DNA of 64,000 nt, from positions 62,001 through 126,000 of the forward strand of contig JBMNQX010000005.1 in NCBI GenBank assembly GCA_050944355.1, written 5' to 3'. A model generated the notes under the pieces. The model had not been told where the DNA came from. It was given only the letters and a program-made list of their open reading frames with translations, and did no database searches. Below, in pieces: positions 50,255-58,729 of this stretch. How positions within the stretch are numbered: the first letter of the stretch is position 1; each line of letters begins with the position of its first letter. A program made the position numbers and the translations under genes. Source of the stretch: UBA4285 sp050944355 (GTDB lineage: Bacteria > Bacillota > Clostridia > Lachnospirales > Lachnospiraceae).

Positions 50255-52003
50255 TTACTCTACATCCTGCAGAGCCGCTTCGTTTTCTTCGCCGGTACGA
50301 ACCTTTACGACGCGGGTCACGTTGTAGACGAAAATCTTGCCGTCGCCGATGTGGCCGGTGTACAGCGCCTTCTTGGCGGCGTCGATGACCGCGTCGACAG
50401 GGATCTTCGATACGACAACCTCAGCCTTGACCTTCGGGAGCAGCGTCGAGTCGACAACGACGCCTCTGTACTTTTCAGGCGTTCCTTTCTGAATACCGCA
50501 GCCCATGACCTGCGTCATCGTCATGCCGGTCACGCCGAGATCGTTCAGCGCTTTCTTCAGAGCGTCGAACTTCGAGAGCCGGCATATGATTGTCACCTTG
50601 TGCATGCCAGTGTCGTAGATCGTGCCGGTCGCGCCGTCCTCGCGCTTCACTTTGACGGCCGCATTCAGCTGCGCATCGCTCGCCTTGGAAGCGTCGTCCT
50701 CGCCGAGATCTGTGTTCTCGTTTACATCCATATAGGTCTGCGTGTTGTCGCTGATCGCGAAGCCGGCATACGCCGTCGGCAGGCCGTGCTCGTTGATGTC
50801 GAGGCCTTCGATTTCAATCTCAGGGGAAACTCTGAGCCCGACTGTCTTATCGATCAATGTAAAGGCAATGTACATGATGACCAGTTCGTACGCGGCTACC
50901 GATACAACGCCGAGCGCCTGAATCCCGAGCTGATGAAAACCGCCGCCGTAGAACAGTCCCGCACCGACGCCGTTGGTGCCGGTCGAGAAGAGACCGACGG
51001 CGATGGAGCCCCAGAGACCATTTACCATGTGAACGGAAACAGCGCCGACCGGGTCGTCGATTTTGGCCTTTTTGTCGAAGAATTCAACCGAGAGAACAAC
51101 CAGGAATCCGGCGACAAGACCGATGAAAAATGCGCCGACCGGTGTCACGACGTCGCAGGGAGCCGTAATGGCCACGAGACCTGCGAGCGATGCGTTGAAC
51201 GTCATGGATACATCCGGCTTGCCGTAGCGCACCCATGTAAAGAGCATTGCGGTGAGCGTGGCGACGGCCGCGGACAGGTTGGTGTTGAAGCATACGAGCG
51301 ACGCGAGATTCTGGGACTCCGTGGTGGAAAGGGCGATTGTAGAGCCGCCGTTGAATCCGAACCAGCAGAACCAGAGGATGAAGACGCCGAGCGCCATCGA
51401 TGTCATGTTGTGTCCGAGGATCGCGTGCGGCTTGCCTTCCTTGTCGTATTTGCCGATGCGGGGCCCGAGCATCTTCGCGCCGAGGCAGGCAATGATTCCG
51501 CCGACCATGTGAACACACGTCGAACCGGCGAAATCGTGGAAGCCGAGCTGTGAGAGCCAGCCGCCGCCCCAGATCCAGTGTCCGGATATCGGGTAGACGA
51601 AAAGAGAAATGACGGCGGAATAGATGCAGTACGCCTTGAAATTCGTCCGCTCGGCCATTGCGCCGGACACAATCGTCGCGGCCGTCGCGCAGAACACGGT
51701 CTGGAAGAATACATACGCCCAGATCGGCATGTTCAGGCCGAGGAACGAGTAGTCGCCGCGGATCAGCGGGTCAAAGCCGCCGATCAGGGCTCCCTGTCCA
51801 TAGAACATGATGCCGAATCCGATCAGCCAGAAACACGGTGTGCCGATGCAGAAGTCCATCAGGTTCTTCATCAGAATGTTGCCTGTGTTTTTTGCCCGCG
51901 TGAGTCCCGCTTCGCAGAGCGCAAAGCCGGCCTGCATGAAGAATACCAGAAATCCTCCGATCAGGGTCCAGCCCACGTCCAGGCCGTTCGCCAGAATATC
52001 CAT
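50255..52003 (-). CDS. amtB: Ammonium transporter fused to a C-terminal PII (GlnK-like) domain
   Basis: 582 residues. Residues 1 to about 400 form an 11-helix Amt channel: GFLVFFMQAGFALCEAGLTR, SGHWIWGGGWLSQLG, DFAGSTCVHMVGG (first pore histidine) and VGAVSVHMVNGLWGS (second). After a linker of about 65 residues (acidic, DLGEDDASKASD), residues about 468-582 are a PII domain: HKVTIICRLSKFDALKKAL, a T-loop with EKYRGVVVDSTLLPKVKAE, and HIGDGKIFVYNV. In separate systems GlnK plugs Amt when nitrogen is plentiful; here the regulator is tethered. The T-loop lacks a Tyr51-type uridylylation site. A promoter and a terminator precede it (52092-52177). Such fusions are known in some Firmicutes. Confidence 0.93.
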   Translation of the reverse strand: MDILANGLDVGWTLIGGFLVFFMQAGFALCEAGLTRAKNTGNILMKNLMDFCIGTPCFWLIGFGIMFYGQGALIGGFDPLIRGDYSFLGLNMPIWAYVFFQTVFCATAATIVSGAMAERTNFKAYCIYSAVISLFVYPISGHWIWGGGWLSQLGFHDFAGSTCVHMVGGIIACLGAKMLGPRIGKYDKEGKPHAILGHNMTSMALGVFILWFCWFGFNGGSTIALSTTESQNLASLVCFNTNLSAAVATLTAMLFTWVRYGKPDVSMTFNASLAGLVAITAPCDVVTPVGAFFIGLVAGFLVVLSVEFFDKKAKIDDPVGAVSVHMVNGLWGSIAVGLFSTGTNGVGAGLFYGGGFHQLGIQALGVVSVAAYELVIMYIAFTLIDKTVGLRVSPEIEIEGLDINEHGLPTAYAGFAISDNTQTYMDVNENTDLGEDDASKASDAQLNAAVKVKREDGATGTIYDTGMHKVTIICRLSKFDALKKALNDLGVTGMTMTQVMGCGIQKGTPEKYRGVVVDSTLLPKVKAEVVVSKIPVDAVIDAAKKALYTGHIGDGKIFVYNVTRVVKVRTGEENEAALQDVE

Positions 52004-52091
52004 ACAAATCCCTCCTTCTCAGCTGTCGTCTCCCGGCAGTCCGGTCCGCCGCCCTCAGGCGGACCTAAGCGCCGTGAGAAAATCTGTGAAC

Positions 52092-52130
52092 AAAAAAAGC
52101 GCCTTCCGGAGATTCCTCTCCGAAAAGCGC
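52092..52130 (-). terminator. Terminator hairpin in the leader of the Amt-PII gene
   Basis: GCGC-TT-CGGAG arms (52099-52111 with 52118-52130, two mismatches) close a six-base loop and run into seven U on the minus strand. A TTGACA promoter at 52149-52177 fires directly into it, and the amt start is 89 bases further on. It can therefore act as an attenuator, or end transcripts of the gene at 52244. Confidence 0.7.
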
Positions 52131-52148
52131 CTTTGCTTTGTGGTTATT

Positions 52149-52177
52149 AAAATAAAGCAAAAATTTGAAGCTGTCAA
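52149..52177 (-). promoter_or_regulatory. Promoter of the Amt-PII gene
   Basis: On the minus strand -35 TTGACA (52172-52177), 17-base spacer, -10 TATTTT (52149-52154). The predicted start near 52142 lies 12 bases before the terminator hairpin. Confidence 0.6.
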
Positions 52178-52243
52178 TAGTAAAATGCGATTTTATTTAA
52201 TTTTGTCAGTAGAGCAGGCGCTTATTTTATTAAATTAAGCTTC

Positions 52244-52804
52244 TCACGGGCAGACGGGATTTCTCGCCATGATTTCCCCGCCGTGTTTTTTGAGCCAGGC
52301 GTTCCATTTGTCATACTCCGGATATACGCGGCGCACTTCCGCATAGAAAGCCTTCGAATGATTCATATACAGGCGGTGGCAGAGTTCGTGCACGACGACG
52401 GAGTCGACGACCGGGAGCGGCGTCAGCATCAGCAGGCAGTTGAAATTCAGATTGCCGGCCGCGCTGCAGCTGCCCCATCTCGTGGTCTGGTTCCGGATTG
52501 TGATCCGGTTAACGGTGACGCCCGCGATCGGCGCGTAGTGCCTGACTCGCTCCGGAATTACGGTTCTGGCCTGTTCAGCCAGTTTTTCCAGTTCTTCCGG
52601 CGTGAGTTTCGCTGCGCCTCCCGCCCGGCGCGCCGTTTCCTCTCTTTTCATGTTCCGGATGATCCAGTCGGTGTGATCCGACACGAAGCGGCGGATTTCC
52701 GCATTTGTCATGGTCTCGGGGACCCGGACGAGAATTTTTGCGTTTTTTATCTGTATGGCCGCAGTGCGCCGGGCGCTGCGGATCACGGTGTACCGGTACT
52801 GCAT
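52244..52804 (-). CDS. YgjP/SprT-like zinc metallopeptidase (DUF45)
   Basis: 186 residues. The N-terminus MQYRYTVIRSARRTAAIQIK and the region TTRWGSCSAAGNLNFNCLLM are typical of the YgjP-like DUF45 family. The zinc motif is VVVHELCHRLYMNHSKAFY (HExxH plus a third histidine), followed by YPEYDKWNAWLKKHG. It is predicted to be a small cytoplasmic metallopeptidase of unknown substrate. It lies nine bases after the TPM-domain protein gene, so the pair is co-transcribed. Confidence 0.9.
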   Translation of the reverse strand: MQYRYTVIRSARRTAAIQIKNAKILVRVPETMTNAEIRRFVSDHTDWIIRNMKREETARRAGGAAKLTPEELEKLAEQARTVIPERVRHYAPIAGVTVNRITIRNQTTRWGSCSAAGNLNFNCLLMLTPLPVVDSVVVHELCHRLYMNHSKAFYAEVRRVYPEYDKWNAWLKKHGGEIMARNPVCP

Positions 52805-52813
52805 CCTGTCACC

Positions 52814-54619
52814 TCAGTACATCGCCCGGTAGTCGGACACGTTGATCCCGTACCAGAGGAATGACATCTCGCCGTCTTCGTAATAGGCTGTCGAGAAAAA
52901 AGCGCCTGTCCATATTCCGTCCGGCGTCTCGCTCATCGGGAAATTCAGATTGTAGAACGTTGTCTGATCCTGTTCATCCTTCTGGTAACTTCCGCCTTCC
53001 TGCTGCTGATAGTCCGCCATCAGCTCTTCTATATCCGACTGCTGTGTGCCGATATGATAGCCCCCTGACACCACCACGCCAGCCGAAAGGTACTGAAAAT
53101 CTGTGACGGATGTGACCGCGCAGTCTCTGGCAGCAGCCGTCTCCGAGGTCGAAAGATTCATGATATCCACATTGAGTTCCTGCCCCTCGGAATTGCTGAG
53201 GATGGCAAACGTCATTTCCTGCGGATCCAGCTGTGTGTCCTCCGTGGTATCTGTTCCGCCGTCATCCCCGGCGAGGAACACCCATCCGTCATTCAGCAGT
53301 TCGTTCATCGGGATCGGGAACTGATAGATCACACCGTTTATCTGCGCGCGCGCATCCAGGATGTCATCGCCCAGATCCTGCGGCTTTGTGTAGGGATTTG
53401 CTTCCGTCGTGCCGTCCGGTCTGAGCTGCTTCTGTTTTTCCTCACGCAGTTCTGTGTCCGACAAAGACTGCGCCTGTGTGGTTTCGGCCGCTCCTGCTGT
53501 TGTGGTCTTCAGGGTGGCCGTCGTCTGATTTTCGGTCGCGGACGCGTCGACGCTGGTTTCCGTCTCAGGCACGGCCGTCTCTGTCTCAGACGCCGTTGTT
53601 TCCAGATAATATCTGTCCGCCCTCTCTGCCCAGGCGCTTTTGACGGCAGCAATGCCGAATGCGGCGGCGATCACAATGAGCGGCACCACGATTCCAAACG
53701 CCACGATCACGCCTTTGCCCGGTATCTTCTGCCTGGCAGCTCTCGAAATCCTTTTCTCTGTCTTTTTCCGATTTCTGCGGTAAGAGCTGGAAAGATTCGT
53801 TTCATTCTTCAGGTCAACCGGGATACCATTGATGATGACCACCGAAGAACCTGGCATTCTCGTCTCCTGCCGCGCGGATTGTGAGGTAAAATCCGCGGAC
53901 GGCGCGCGCTCACCGGACTGCATGCCCGCCTCCGCCGCCTGCCGTCCGGCGGACAGTGCCGCATAGGATAGCGCCGCCATGACAAGAATCAGCAAGGCGC
54001 CTGCCGCTGCCAGCCCGACAAACGCGTGATACTGTTCTTTCATAATGTAATCGGGGATCTTCTCAATCGTGCGGATGACAGTCCCGCTCAAGTCGAATGA
54101 CAGCTTGTGCCGGTCTTTCCAATATTCGCTCTGAAACAGAGAAGTGATGATGTTGTTCGCCTGGGCGTCGATCACACTTTCCGCGTCTTTTCCGACATAC
54201 AGCACCATCTTTGTGTCATCGTTCTCGGAATCCTCAGACCGGAAGACTCCGATCACCACATGCCCCTCGTCCTGGAAGTGTTCCCAGTAGACGCCGCGCA
54301 GATACTCCTGAAACATTTTTTCCGTTTTAATCGAAAAATTTCCCTCGCTTGTCAGCACGAGATATGGCTGTACACCGGTCTCTTCATAGAACTTCTTCAG
54401 ACTCTGAGTCAGTTCCGCCGGGCCGGTTTCGCCTTCGATAACCTGAATGTCATCCTCGTACCACTCAGAACTCTCCGTGCAGAGCGACGCGTCGAGCTTC
54501 TGCCGTTCTTTTCGGTTATACGGTACAGAGTACAGCGCGAATACCTGAAAAAACGGCAGCAGAACAATCAGATCGATGCAAAGCAGCAGTGTAAAAATAA
54601 CGATTTGTCTCTTTTTCAT
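52814..54619 (-). CDS. Membrane protein with TPM-like domain and a second extracytoplasmic region
   Basis: 601 residues. A first helix (IVIFTLLLCIDLIVLLPFFQVFAL) exports a domain of about 50-185 resembling TPM/YgcG (ELTQSLKKFYEETGVQPYLVL, HVVIGVFRSED). A second helix (VGLAAAGALLILVMAALSYAAL) leads to a basic cytoplasmic loop (YRRNRKKTEKRISRAARQK), then a third helix (GVIVAFGIVVPLIVIAAAFGI). A long Thr/Glu-rich linker (about 345-405) precedes a C-terminal extracytoplasmic domain with no recognised family (INGVIYQFPIPMNELLNDGW). Function is unknown. It is coupled to the metallopeptidase gene (nine bases). Confidence 0.7.
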   Translation of the reverse strand: MKKRQIVIFTLLLCIDLIVLLPFFQVFALYSVPYNRKERQKLDASLCTESSEWYEDDIQVIEGETGPAELTQSLKKFYEETGVQPYLVLTSEGNFSIKTEKMFQEYLRGVYWEHFQDEGHVVIGVFRSEDSENDDTKMVLYVGKDAESVIDAQANNIITSLFQSEYWKDRHKLSFDLSGTVIRTIEKIPDYIMKEQYHAFVGLAAAGALLILVMAALSYAALSAGRQAAEAGMQSGERAPSADFTSQSARQETRMPGSSVVIINGIPVDLKNETNLSSSYRRNRKKTEKRISRAARQKIPGKGVIVAFGIVVPLIVIAAAFGIAAVKSAWAERADRYYLETTASETETAVPETETSVDASATENQTTATLKTTTAGAAETTQAQSLSDTELREEKQKQLRPDGTTEANPYTKPQDLGDDILDARAQINGVIYQFPIPMNELLNDGWVFLAGDDGGTDTTEDTQLDPQEMTFAILSNSEGQELNVDIMNLSTSETAAARDCAVTSVTDFQYLSAGVVVSGGYHIGTQQSDIEELMADYQQQEGGSYQKDEQDQTTFYNLNFPMSETPDGIWTGAFFSTAYYEDGEMSFLWYGINVSDYRAMY

Positions 54620-54772
54620 GGCTGCCGAATTTCCCTCCCAAATTCATAACCGTCAGCCTGCTATATATAATATTACAGCAAATTCATGACAAATTTGCCG
54701 TTTTACCTAAATTTGATGTCCTGAAAAAAATGCCGCGGGAATAGCAGACCGTCGAATCCCTTCCGCCCCGAC

Positions 54773-54812
54773 AAAAAAGACGGCGGCAGGAACCATTTGT
54801 CCTGCCGTCGTC
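54773..54812 (-). terminator. Intrinsic terminator after tagaturonate reductase
   Basis: Thirteen-pair stem (54779-54791 with 54800-54812, one wobble) with an eight-base loop, then TTTTTT on the minus strand, 56 bases beyond the uxaB stop. Confidence 0.9.
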
Positions 54813-54867
54813 CACTGAGTGTATCTGTCTGTTTAAGCCGCGGTTTTATACCCGCGCGTCCGCCGCC

Positions 54868-56361
54868 TTACAGCACTGATGCGTAAGCGGCTTTGGCACC
54901 GTCTTTGCGGATCTTCTCGAGATCTGCGTACACCTTGTCCTCAAGGCCCGCAACCTTCGTGAGATCCTCGTCCCACATCTGGGTGTTGGACAGAACGTCT
55001 TTAACGAGAGTCTTGTCGTCGGCGTCCCTGTGATCCCAGTAGAAGTCGAGCGCCCAGGCGTCATCCTGGATCTTGTACTCGTTGCCTGCCGGGCGCTTTG
55101 CGATGAGACCATCGGCCTCACGGCGCTGCAGATCAGTTGAATAGAACGCGATGTACGCGGCGAAGCCCATGCAGAGAGCCTCCGGGAGCTTGCCGAACTT
55201 CTCGTTGTACTCGAGCAGCGACGGAAGATCTCTCGCCTTCCACTTCGAGGTGGAGTTCAGGGAAATGCTCATCAGCTGATGATCCACGAACGGGTTGTTG
55301 AAGCGATCGGTCACAGCCGCGGCGAAATTCTCGCAGTCCTGTCTGTCGAGCGGCAGAATCGGAATGACTTCGCTGAGAAGTTTATTCATAAAGCCGTGAA
55401 TCGTCTCGTCGTGCATGCAGTCGCGGACGATGTCAAATCCCGCGAGATACGCGCCGAGAACGAAGCCGGTGTGAGCGCCGTTCAGGATTCTCACCTTTCT
55501 CTTCTTGTACGGAGCGACTTCCGGAACGACGTGAACATTGAGGCCCGCCTTCTTGAACGGAAGCTTGTCCTCCAGAGCCGCCGGGCCCTCGATGTACCAC
55601 ACGCCGAATACCTCGCCGATATCCTTGAGATCATCGAGATACCCGTTATCCCTGTCCATCTGCTCTGCCATGGCGGCGTCTCTGACACGGCCCGGAACAA
55701 TGCGGTCAACGAGCGTCGAGCAGAAGAGGCAGTCGTCGGTGATGTACTTCTTGAAGTCCTCTCCGTAGCCCCAGTCGTCAGCGTGCTTTAACACGTCCTT
55801 CTTGAGTTCCTGGCCGTTCGCGTCGATCAGTTCGCAGGAAAGGAACGTGATGCCCGGTTTGCCGGCCTTGAATCTCTTGTACAGAAGTACCGTCACTTTC
55901 GCCGGGAACGATGTCGGCGGCATCTGATCCGGCGTGCAGGACGGATCATAGGTGATGCCGGCTTCCGTCGTGTTGGACGCCATATACTCCAGATCGTCGG
56001 ATACCGCAATTTCCTCGATCTTCTTCCAGTCTTCCGGATCGTACGGATTGTAGCATGCGTCAACAGAAGAAATCACGCGCTTTCTGTCAACCTTCTCGCC
56101 GTTCTCCGTGCCGCGCAGATACAGCGTGTACAGACCTTCCTGCGCATTGATGATCTTCGTGAGGCCGCGGTCGATCGGCTGTACCAGAGCGACCTTGCCG
56201 TTCCAGCCGACTTTCTCGTTGGCCATATCGAACCAGTAGTCGACAAACGCGCGAAGGAAATTGCCCTCACCGAACTGCAGAACCTTCACCGGGGCGCCTT
56301 TTTCAAGAACATAGCCCTTGTAGCCGCTCTCTTTCAGCACCTTGTAGTTTAATTTCTCCAT
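54868..56361 (-). CDS. uxaB: Tagaturonate reductase (altronate oxidoreductase)
   Basis: 497 residues, mannitol-dehydrogenase superfamily. LQFGEGNFLRAFVDYWFDMAN is the nucleotide-binding start, EAGITYDPSC and LSCELIDANGQELKKDV are UxaB/MtlD signatures, and the active-site lysine lies in RKVRILNGAHTGFVLGAYLAG. It reduces D-tagaturonate to D-altronate with NADH in galacturonate catabolism. The start ATG 56361 follows GAAGGGAG; an extended -10 (56439-56447) lies about 80 bases upstream. It is monocistronic, divergent from an MFS carrier and AraC-type regulator that might serve the same pathway. Confidence 0.9.
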   Translation of the reverse strand: MEKLNYKVLKESGYKGYVLEKGAPVKVLQFGEGNFLRAFVDYWFDMANEKVGWNGKVALVQPIDRGLTKIINAQEGLYTLYLRGTENGEKVDRKRVISSVDACYNPYDPEDWKKIEEIAVSDDLEYMASNTTEAGITYDPSCTPDQMPPTSFPAKVTVLLYKRFKAGKPGITFLSCELIDANGQELKKDVLKHADDWGYGEDFKKYITDDCLFCSTLVDRIVPGRVRDAAMAEQMDRDNGYLDDLKDIGEVFGVWYIEGPAALEDKLPFKKAGLNVHVVPEVAPYKKRKVRILNGAHTGFVLGAYLAGFDIVRDCMHDETIHGFMNKLLSEVIPILPLDRQDCENFAAAVTDRFNNPFVDHQLMSISLNSTSKWKARDLPSLLEYNEKFGKLPEALCMGFAAYIAFYSTDLQRREADGLIAKRPAGNEYKIQDDAWALDFYWDHRDADDKTLVKDVLSNTQMWDEDLTKVAGLEDKVYADLEKIRKDGAKAAYASVL

Positions 56362-56438
56362 ACCAGAGACTCCCTTCCCGAACTGATTTTTCTTATTTTT
56401 TTCAGGCCTCATTTTCCGCTTGCCAGCCTGTTTCGAAT

Positions 56439-56447
56439 ATTATACCA
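56439..56447 (-). promoter_or_regulatory. Extended -10 promoter of uxaB
   Basis: TGGTATAAT on the minus strand is a consensus extended -10 element. No good -35 is present, as is normal for this class. It lies in the divergent region between uxaB and the MFS gene. Confidence 0.55.
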
Positions 56448-56515
56448 TTGAACTTATGAAAGTGCTTACATTTTATTGTTTCCTGTGATAAATTTTCTGA
56501 AAAGAAGGTAAAACA

Positions 56516-57673
56516 ATGAAATCTGCAAAATATAACAAACGCTATTACAGAACCGGCATGCTCTGTTTCTTTCTGAGCGGGATCGGCGCCATCTCAGCCG
56601 GTATTATCGTCAGCCTTCTGCGCGACCGCTACGATTTCAACTACAGTTTTACGGGAACACTCGTCTCGGCGATGAGCGTCGGCAACATGATCGCGCTCCT
56701 CATCTCCGGCCTGCTCCCGGATTTCATCGGCGAGAAGGCGACCACTCTGATCCTCTGCAGCGGATATGCCATCGGTTACTGCCTTATGGCGTTCACCGGA
56801 AACCCGGCGCTACTGCTGTTCGCCTTTCTGATCGCCGGAATCGCCAAGGGATGCGCGGCCAACAAATGCACGATCCTCGCCGGAAACAACACCGACGACA
56901 GGCCCCGCGCCATGAACCTCATGAATGCCTGGTTCGCGCTGGGCGCTCTGCTCTGCCCGTTTCTCGTCTCATTTACCGAAGGGTTCGGCTTCTCGGTTCC
57001 GATGCTCGCGGTCGGCGCCGCGGGGCTTATCATGTGGTTTCTGTTTCTTACCGCAGGACTCCCGGGACGCCCTTCCGGGGAAAATGCCGCCCGGGAAAAG
57101 ACCGATTACTCGTTTTTGAAATCGCCGGTATTCTGGATCCTGACGTTCCTTCTGTTCTGCCAGAACGGCGCCGAGTACACCGTCAACGGCTGGCTCGTAA
57201 CATATTACAAGAATGAAGGAATCATGGCCGGCACGCTGGCCACCTACTCTGTCACGATTCAGTGGGTGTTCACCCTGGCCGCGAGGCTCTTTCTGGCCAA
57301 CTGCGTCAAAATCAAAAATACGTTCCGCGCTCTTTCCTTCATGGGCGTCGGACTCACCGCGATGTATATCGTCCTGATCCGCATGACAGCGACCGTTCCG
57401 GCCGTCATCGCCCTCGGCCTGTTCTCGATGTGCATCGCCGGCGTGTACCCGATGGCTGTCGCGAGCGTCGGAAAAATGATGAGCTCCGCGAGTGTCGGCG
57501 TTCTCCTCTCGATCGCCGGTCTCGGCGGCATCATCTTTCCGTGGTTCGTCGGCGTCGTGGCCGACAGCACGACCCTGCGCACCGGCATGGCCGTCAACAT
57601 CATCCCGTGCGTCGGGATTCTCGTTCTCTCGCTGGTGATGCTGCGCATCACGAAGAAGCAGGAGGCCGCATGA
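56516..57673 (+). CDS. MFS transporter
   Basis: 385 residues with about 12 helices. MKSAKYNKRYYRTGMLCFFLSGIG opens helix 1; GNMIALLISGLLPDFIGEKAT is the loop 2-3 motif, IAGIAKGCAANKC resembles FucP-type sugar carriers, and NAWFALGALLCP lies in helix 5. It is short for MFS, with little N- or C-terminal extension. It probably imports a sugar or sugar acid. Being divergent from uxaB suggests hexuronates, but this is context only. AGAAGG precedes ATG. Its last 26 bases overlap the end of the convergent AraC-type gene. Confidence 0.8.
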   Translation: MKSAKYNKRYYRTGMLCFFLSGIGAISAGIIVSLLRDRYDFNYSFTGTLVSAMSVGNMIALLISGLLPDFIGEKATTLILCSGYAIGYCLMAFTGNPALLLFAFLIAGIAKGCAANKCTILAGNNTDDRPRAMNLMNAWFALGALLCPFLVSFTEGFGFSVPMLAVGAAGLIMWFLFLTAGLPGRPSGENAAREKTDYSFLKSPVFWILTFLLFCQNGAEYTVNGWLVTYYKNEGIMAGTLATYSVTIQWVFTLAARLFLANCVKIKNTFRALSFMGVGLTAMYIVLIRMTATVPAVIALGLFSMCIAGVYPMAVASVGKMMSSASVGVLLSIAGLGGIIFPWFVGVVADSTTLRTGMAVNIIPCVGILVLSLVMLRITKKQEAA

Positions 57674-58577
57674 GCGCCTTGATCGACGAGGCGTACTCCG
57701 ACGGTGTCATGCCCGTCTCTTTCTTAAATTGTCTCGAAAAATAATGAACCGAAGAATAGCCGAGGAAATCCGCGATCTGCGTGAAGTTCACGCCGCCGGT
57801 CCGGATCATTTCCCCGGCTGTTTCTGTCTTCAGGCGGATGAAATACTCCATCACGCCGCTGCCCTCGTACACCCGGAACAGCTGCTGAAGTTTCGACCGG
57901 CTGATCATGTTGTCGCGGCAAATGGTCTCAAGCGTCAGCTTCCGGCTCACCCCGGCTTTCATATACTCTTCGATCTGCCGCAGCTGCCGGCGGTCGCTGT
58001 TCTGCGCGACTGTGCTGAAGCTTTCTTCTTCCCGCGGGTTTTCGCTCATCGCGGGCACTTTGGTTTCCACCGCGTACCGCCGCCTGATGTGCAGCAGAAA
58101 TTCCTCCAGTTTGATCCGGATCATCTGTTCACAGCCCCAGCGGCGTTCCTTCCGCGGCGTCAGCGTCTGGAGCCATGGGTTGTCAAGTCTCTCACCGAAA
58201 CAGTCCCGCCCCTCCTGGATGAGGGCGGCGAGAATGGCCCGCTCCGCCGCGTCGATGTGAAGCTGCCGTTCCCGGAAAAACTCCATGTCCCGGCTGCGGG
58301 TCGAAAACGACAGGACGAGAAGATTCGGCGCCGTGACGCCGTCTGCTTTTACGGCGTGAAATTCTCCCGGCGCGTGAAAAATGACGTCGCCCGCCGAGAG
58401 CCGCAGGGAACGCTTCCCCGCCCGCACGATGACATCGCCCTTGTCGACGCACAGGAATTCCCAGAAATCATGCGTTTCTCCTTCAAAGACAAAGTCACTG
58501 CGATACTCAAAGTAGTGAAGACTGTAGAGTTTCTGAACCTGAATGGCGCCGGAAAGGCGGAGCCCCTGATATGCCAT
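57648..58577 (-). CDS. AraC-family transcriptional regulator
   Basis: 309 residues. The N-terminal cupin-like ligand domain has HDFWEFLCVDKGDVIV and LSAGDVIFHAPGEFHAVKA. The C-terminal double helix-turn-helix covers about 215-305 (KLTLETICRDNMISRSKLQQLF, FTQIADFLGYSSVHYFSRQFKKETG). These regulators sense sugars and activate neighbouring catabolic genes. It is divergent from the N-acetylhexosamine kinase gene, with an inverted repeat (58605-58622) between them, and convergent with the MFS carrier. ATG has GAAGGAG just upstream. Confidence 0.92.
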   Translation of the reverse strand: MAYQGLRLSGAIQVQKLYSLHYFEYRSDFVFEGETHDFWEFLCVDKGDVIVRAGKRSLRLSAGDVIFHAPGEFHAVKADGVTAPNLLVLSFSTRSRDMEFFRERQLHIDAAERAILAALIQEGRDCFGERLDNPWLQTLTPRKERRWGCEQMIRIKLEEFLLHIRRRYAVETKVPAMSENPREEESFSTVAQNSDRRQLRQIEEYMKAGVSRKLTLETICRDNMISRSKLQQLFRVYEGSGVMEYFIRLKTETAGEMIRTGGVNFTQIADFLGYSSVHYFSRQFKKETGMTPSEYASSIKALMRPPASS

Positions 58578-58604
58578 GAATTCTCCTTCACATTTGTCAT
58601 GAAA

Positions 58605-58622
58605 CCGGCTGTTTTAAGCCGG
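58605..58622. promoter_or_regulatory. Inverted repeat between the AraC and hexosamine kinase genes
   Basis: CCGGCT/AGCCGG separated by six bases, 28 bases upstream of the AraC start and about 110 before the kinase start. It could be the AraC-type operator or a leader hairpin of the regulator mRNA. Confidence 0.4.
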
Positions 58623-58729
58623 CGTTTAATTCTGCAGATTCTGTACAATTTATAAAAGATTATGCAAAGATTTTCAAGGCATTCCGGACTACGATTACAG
58701 AGCAATCCAAAGTATAAGGGGGATGGCAG

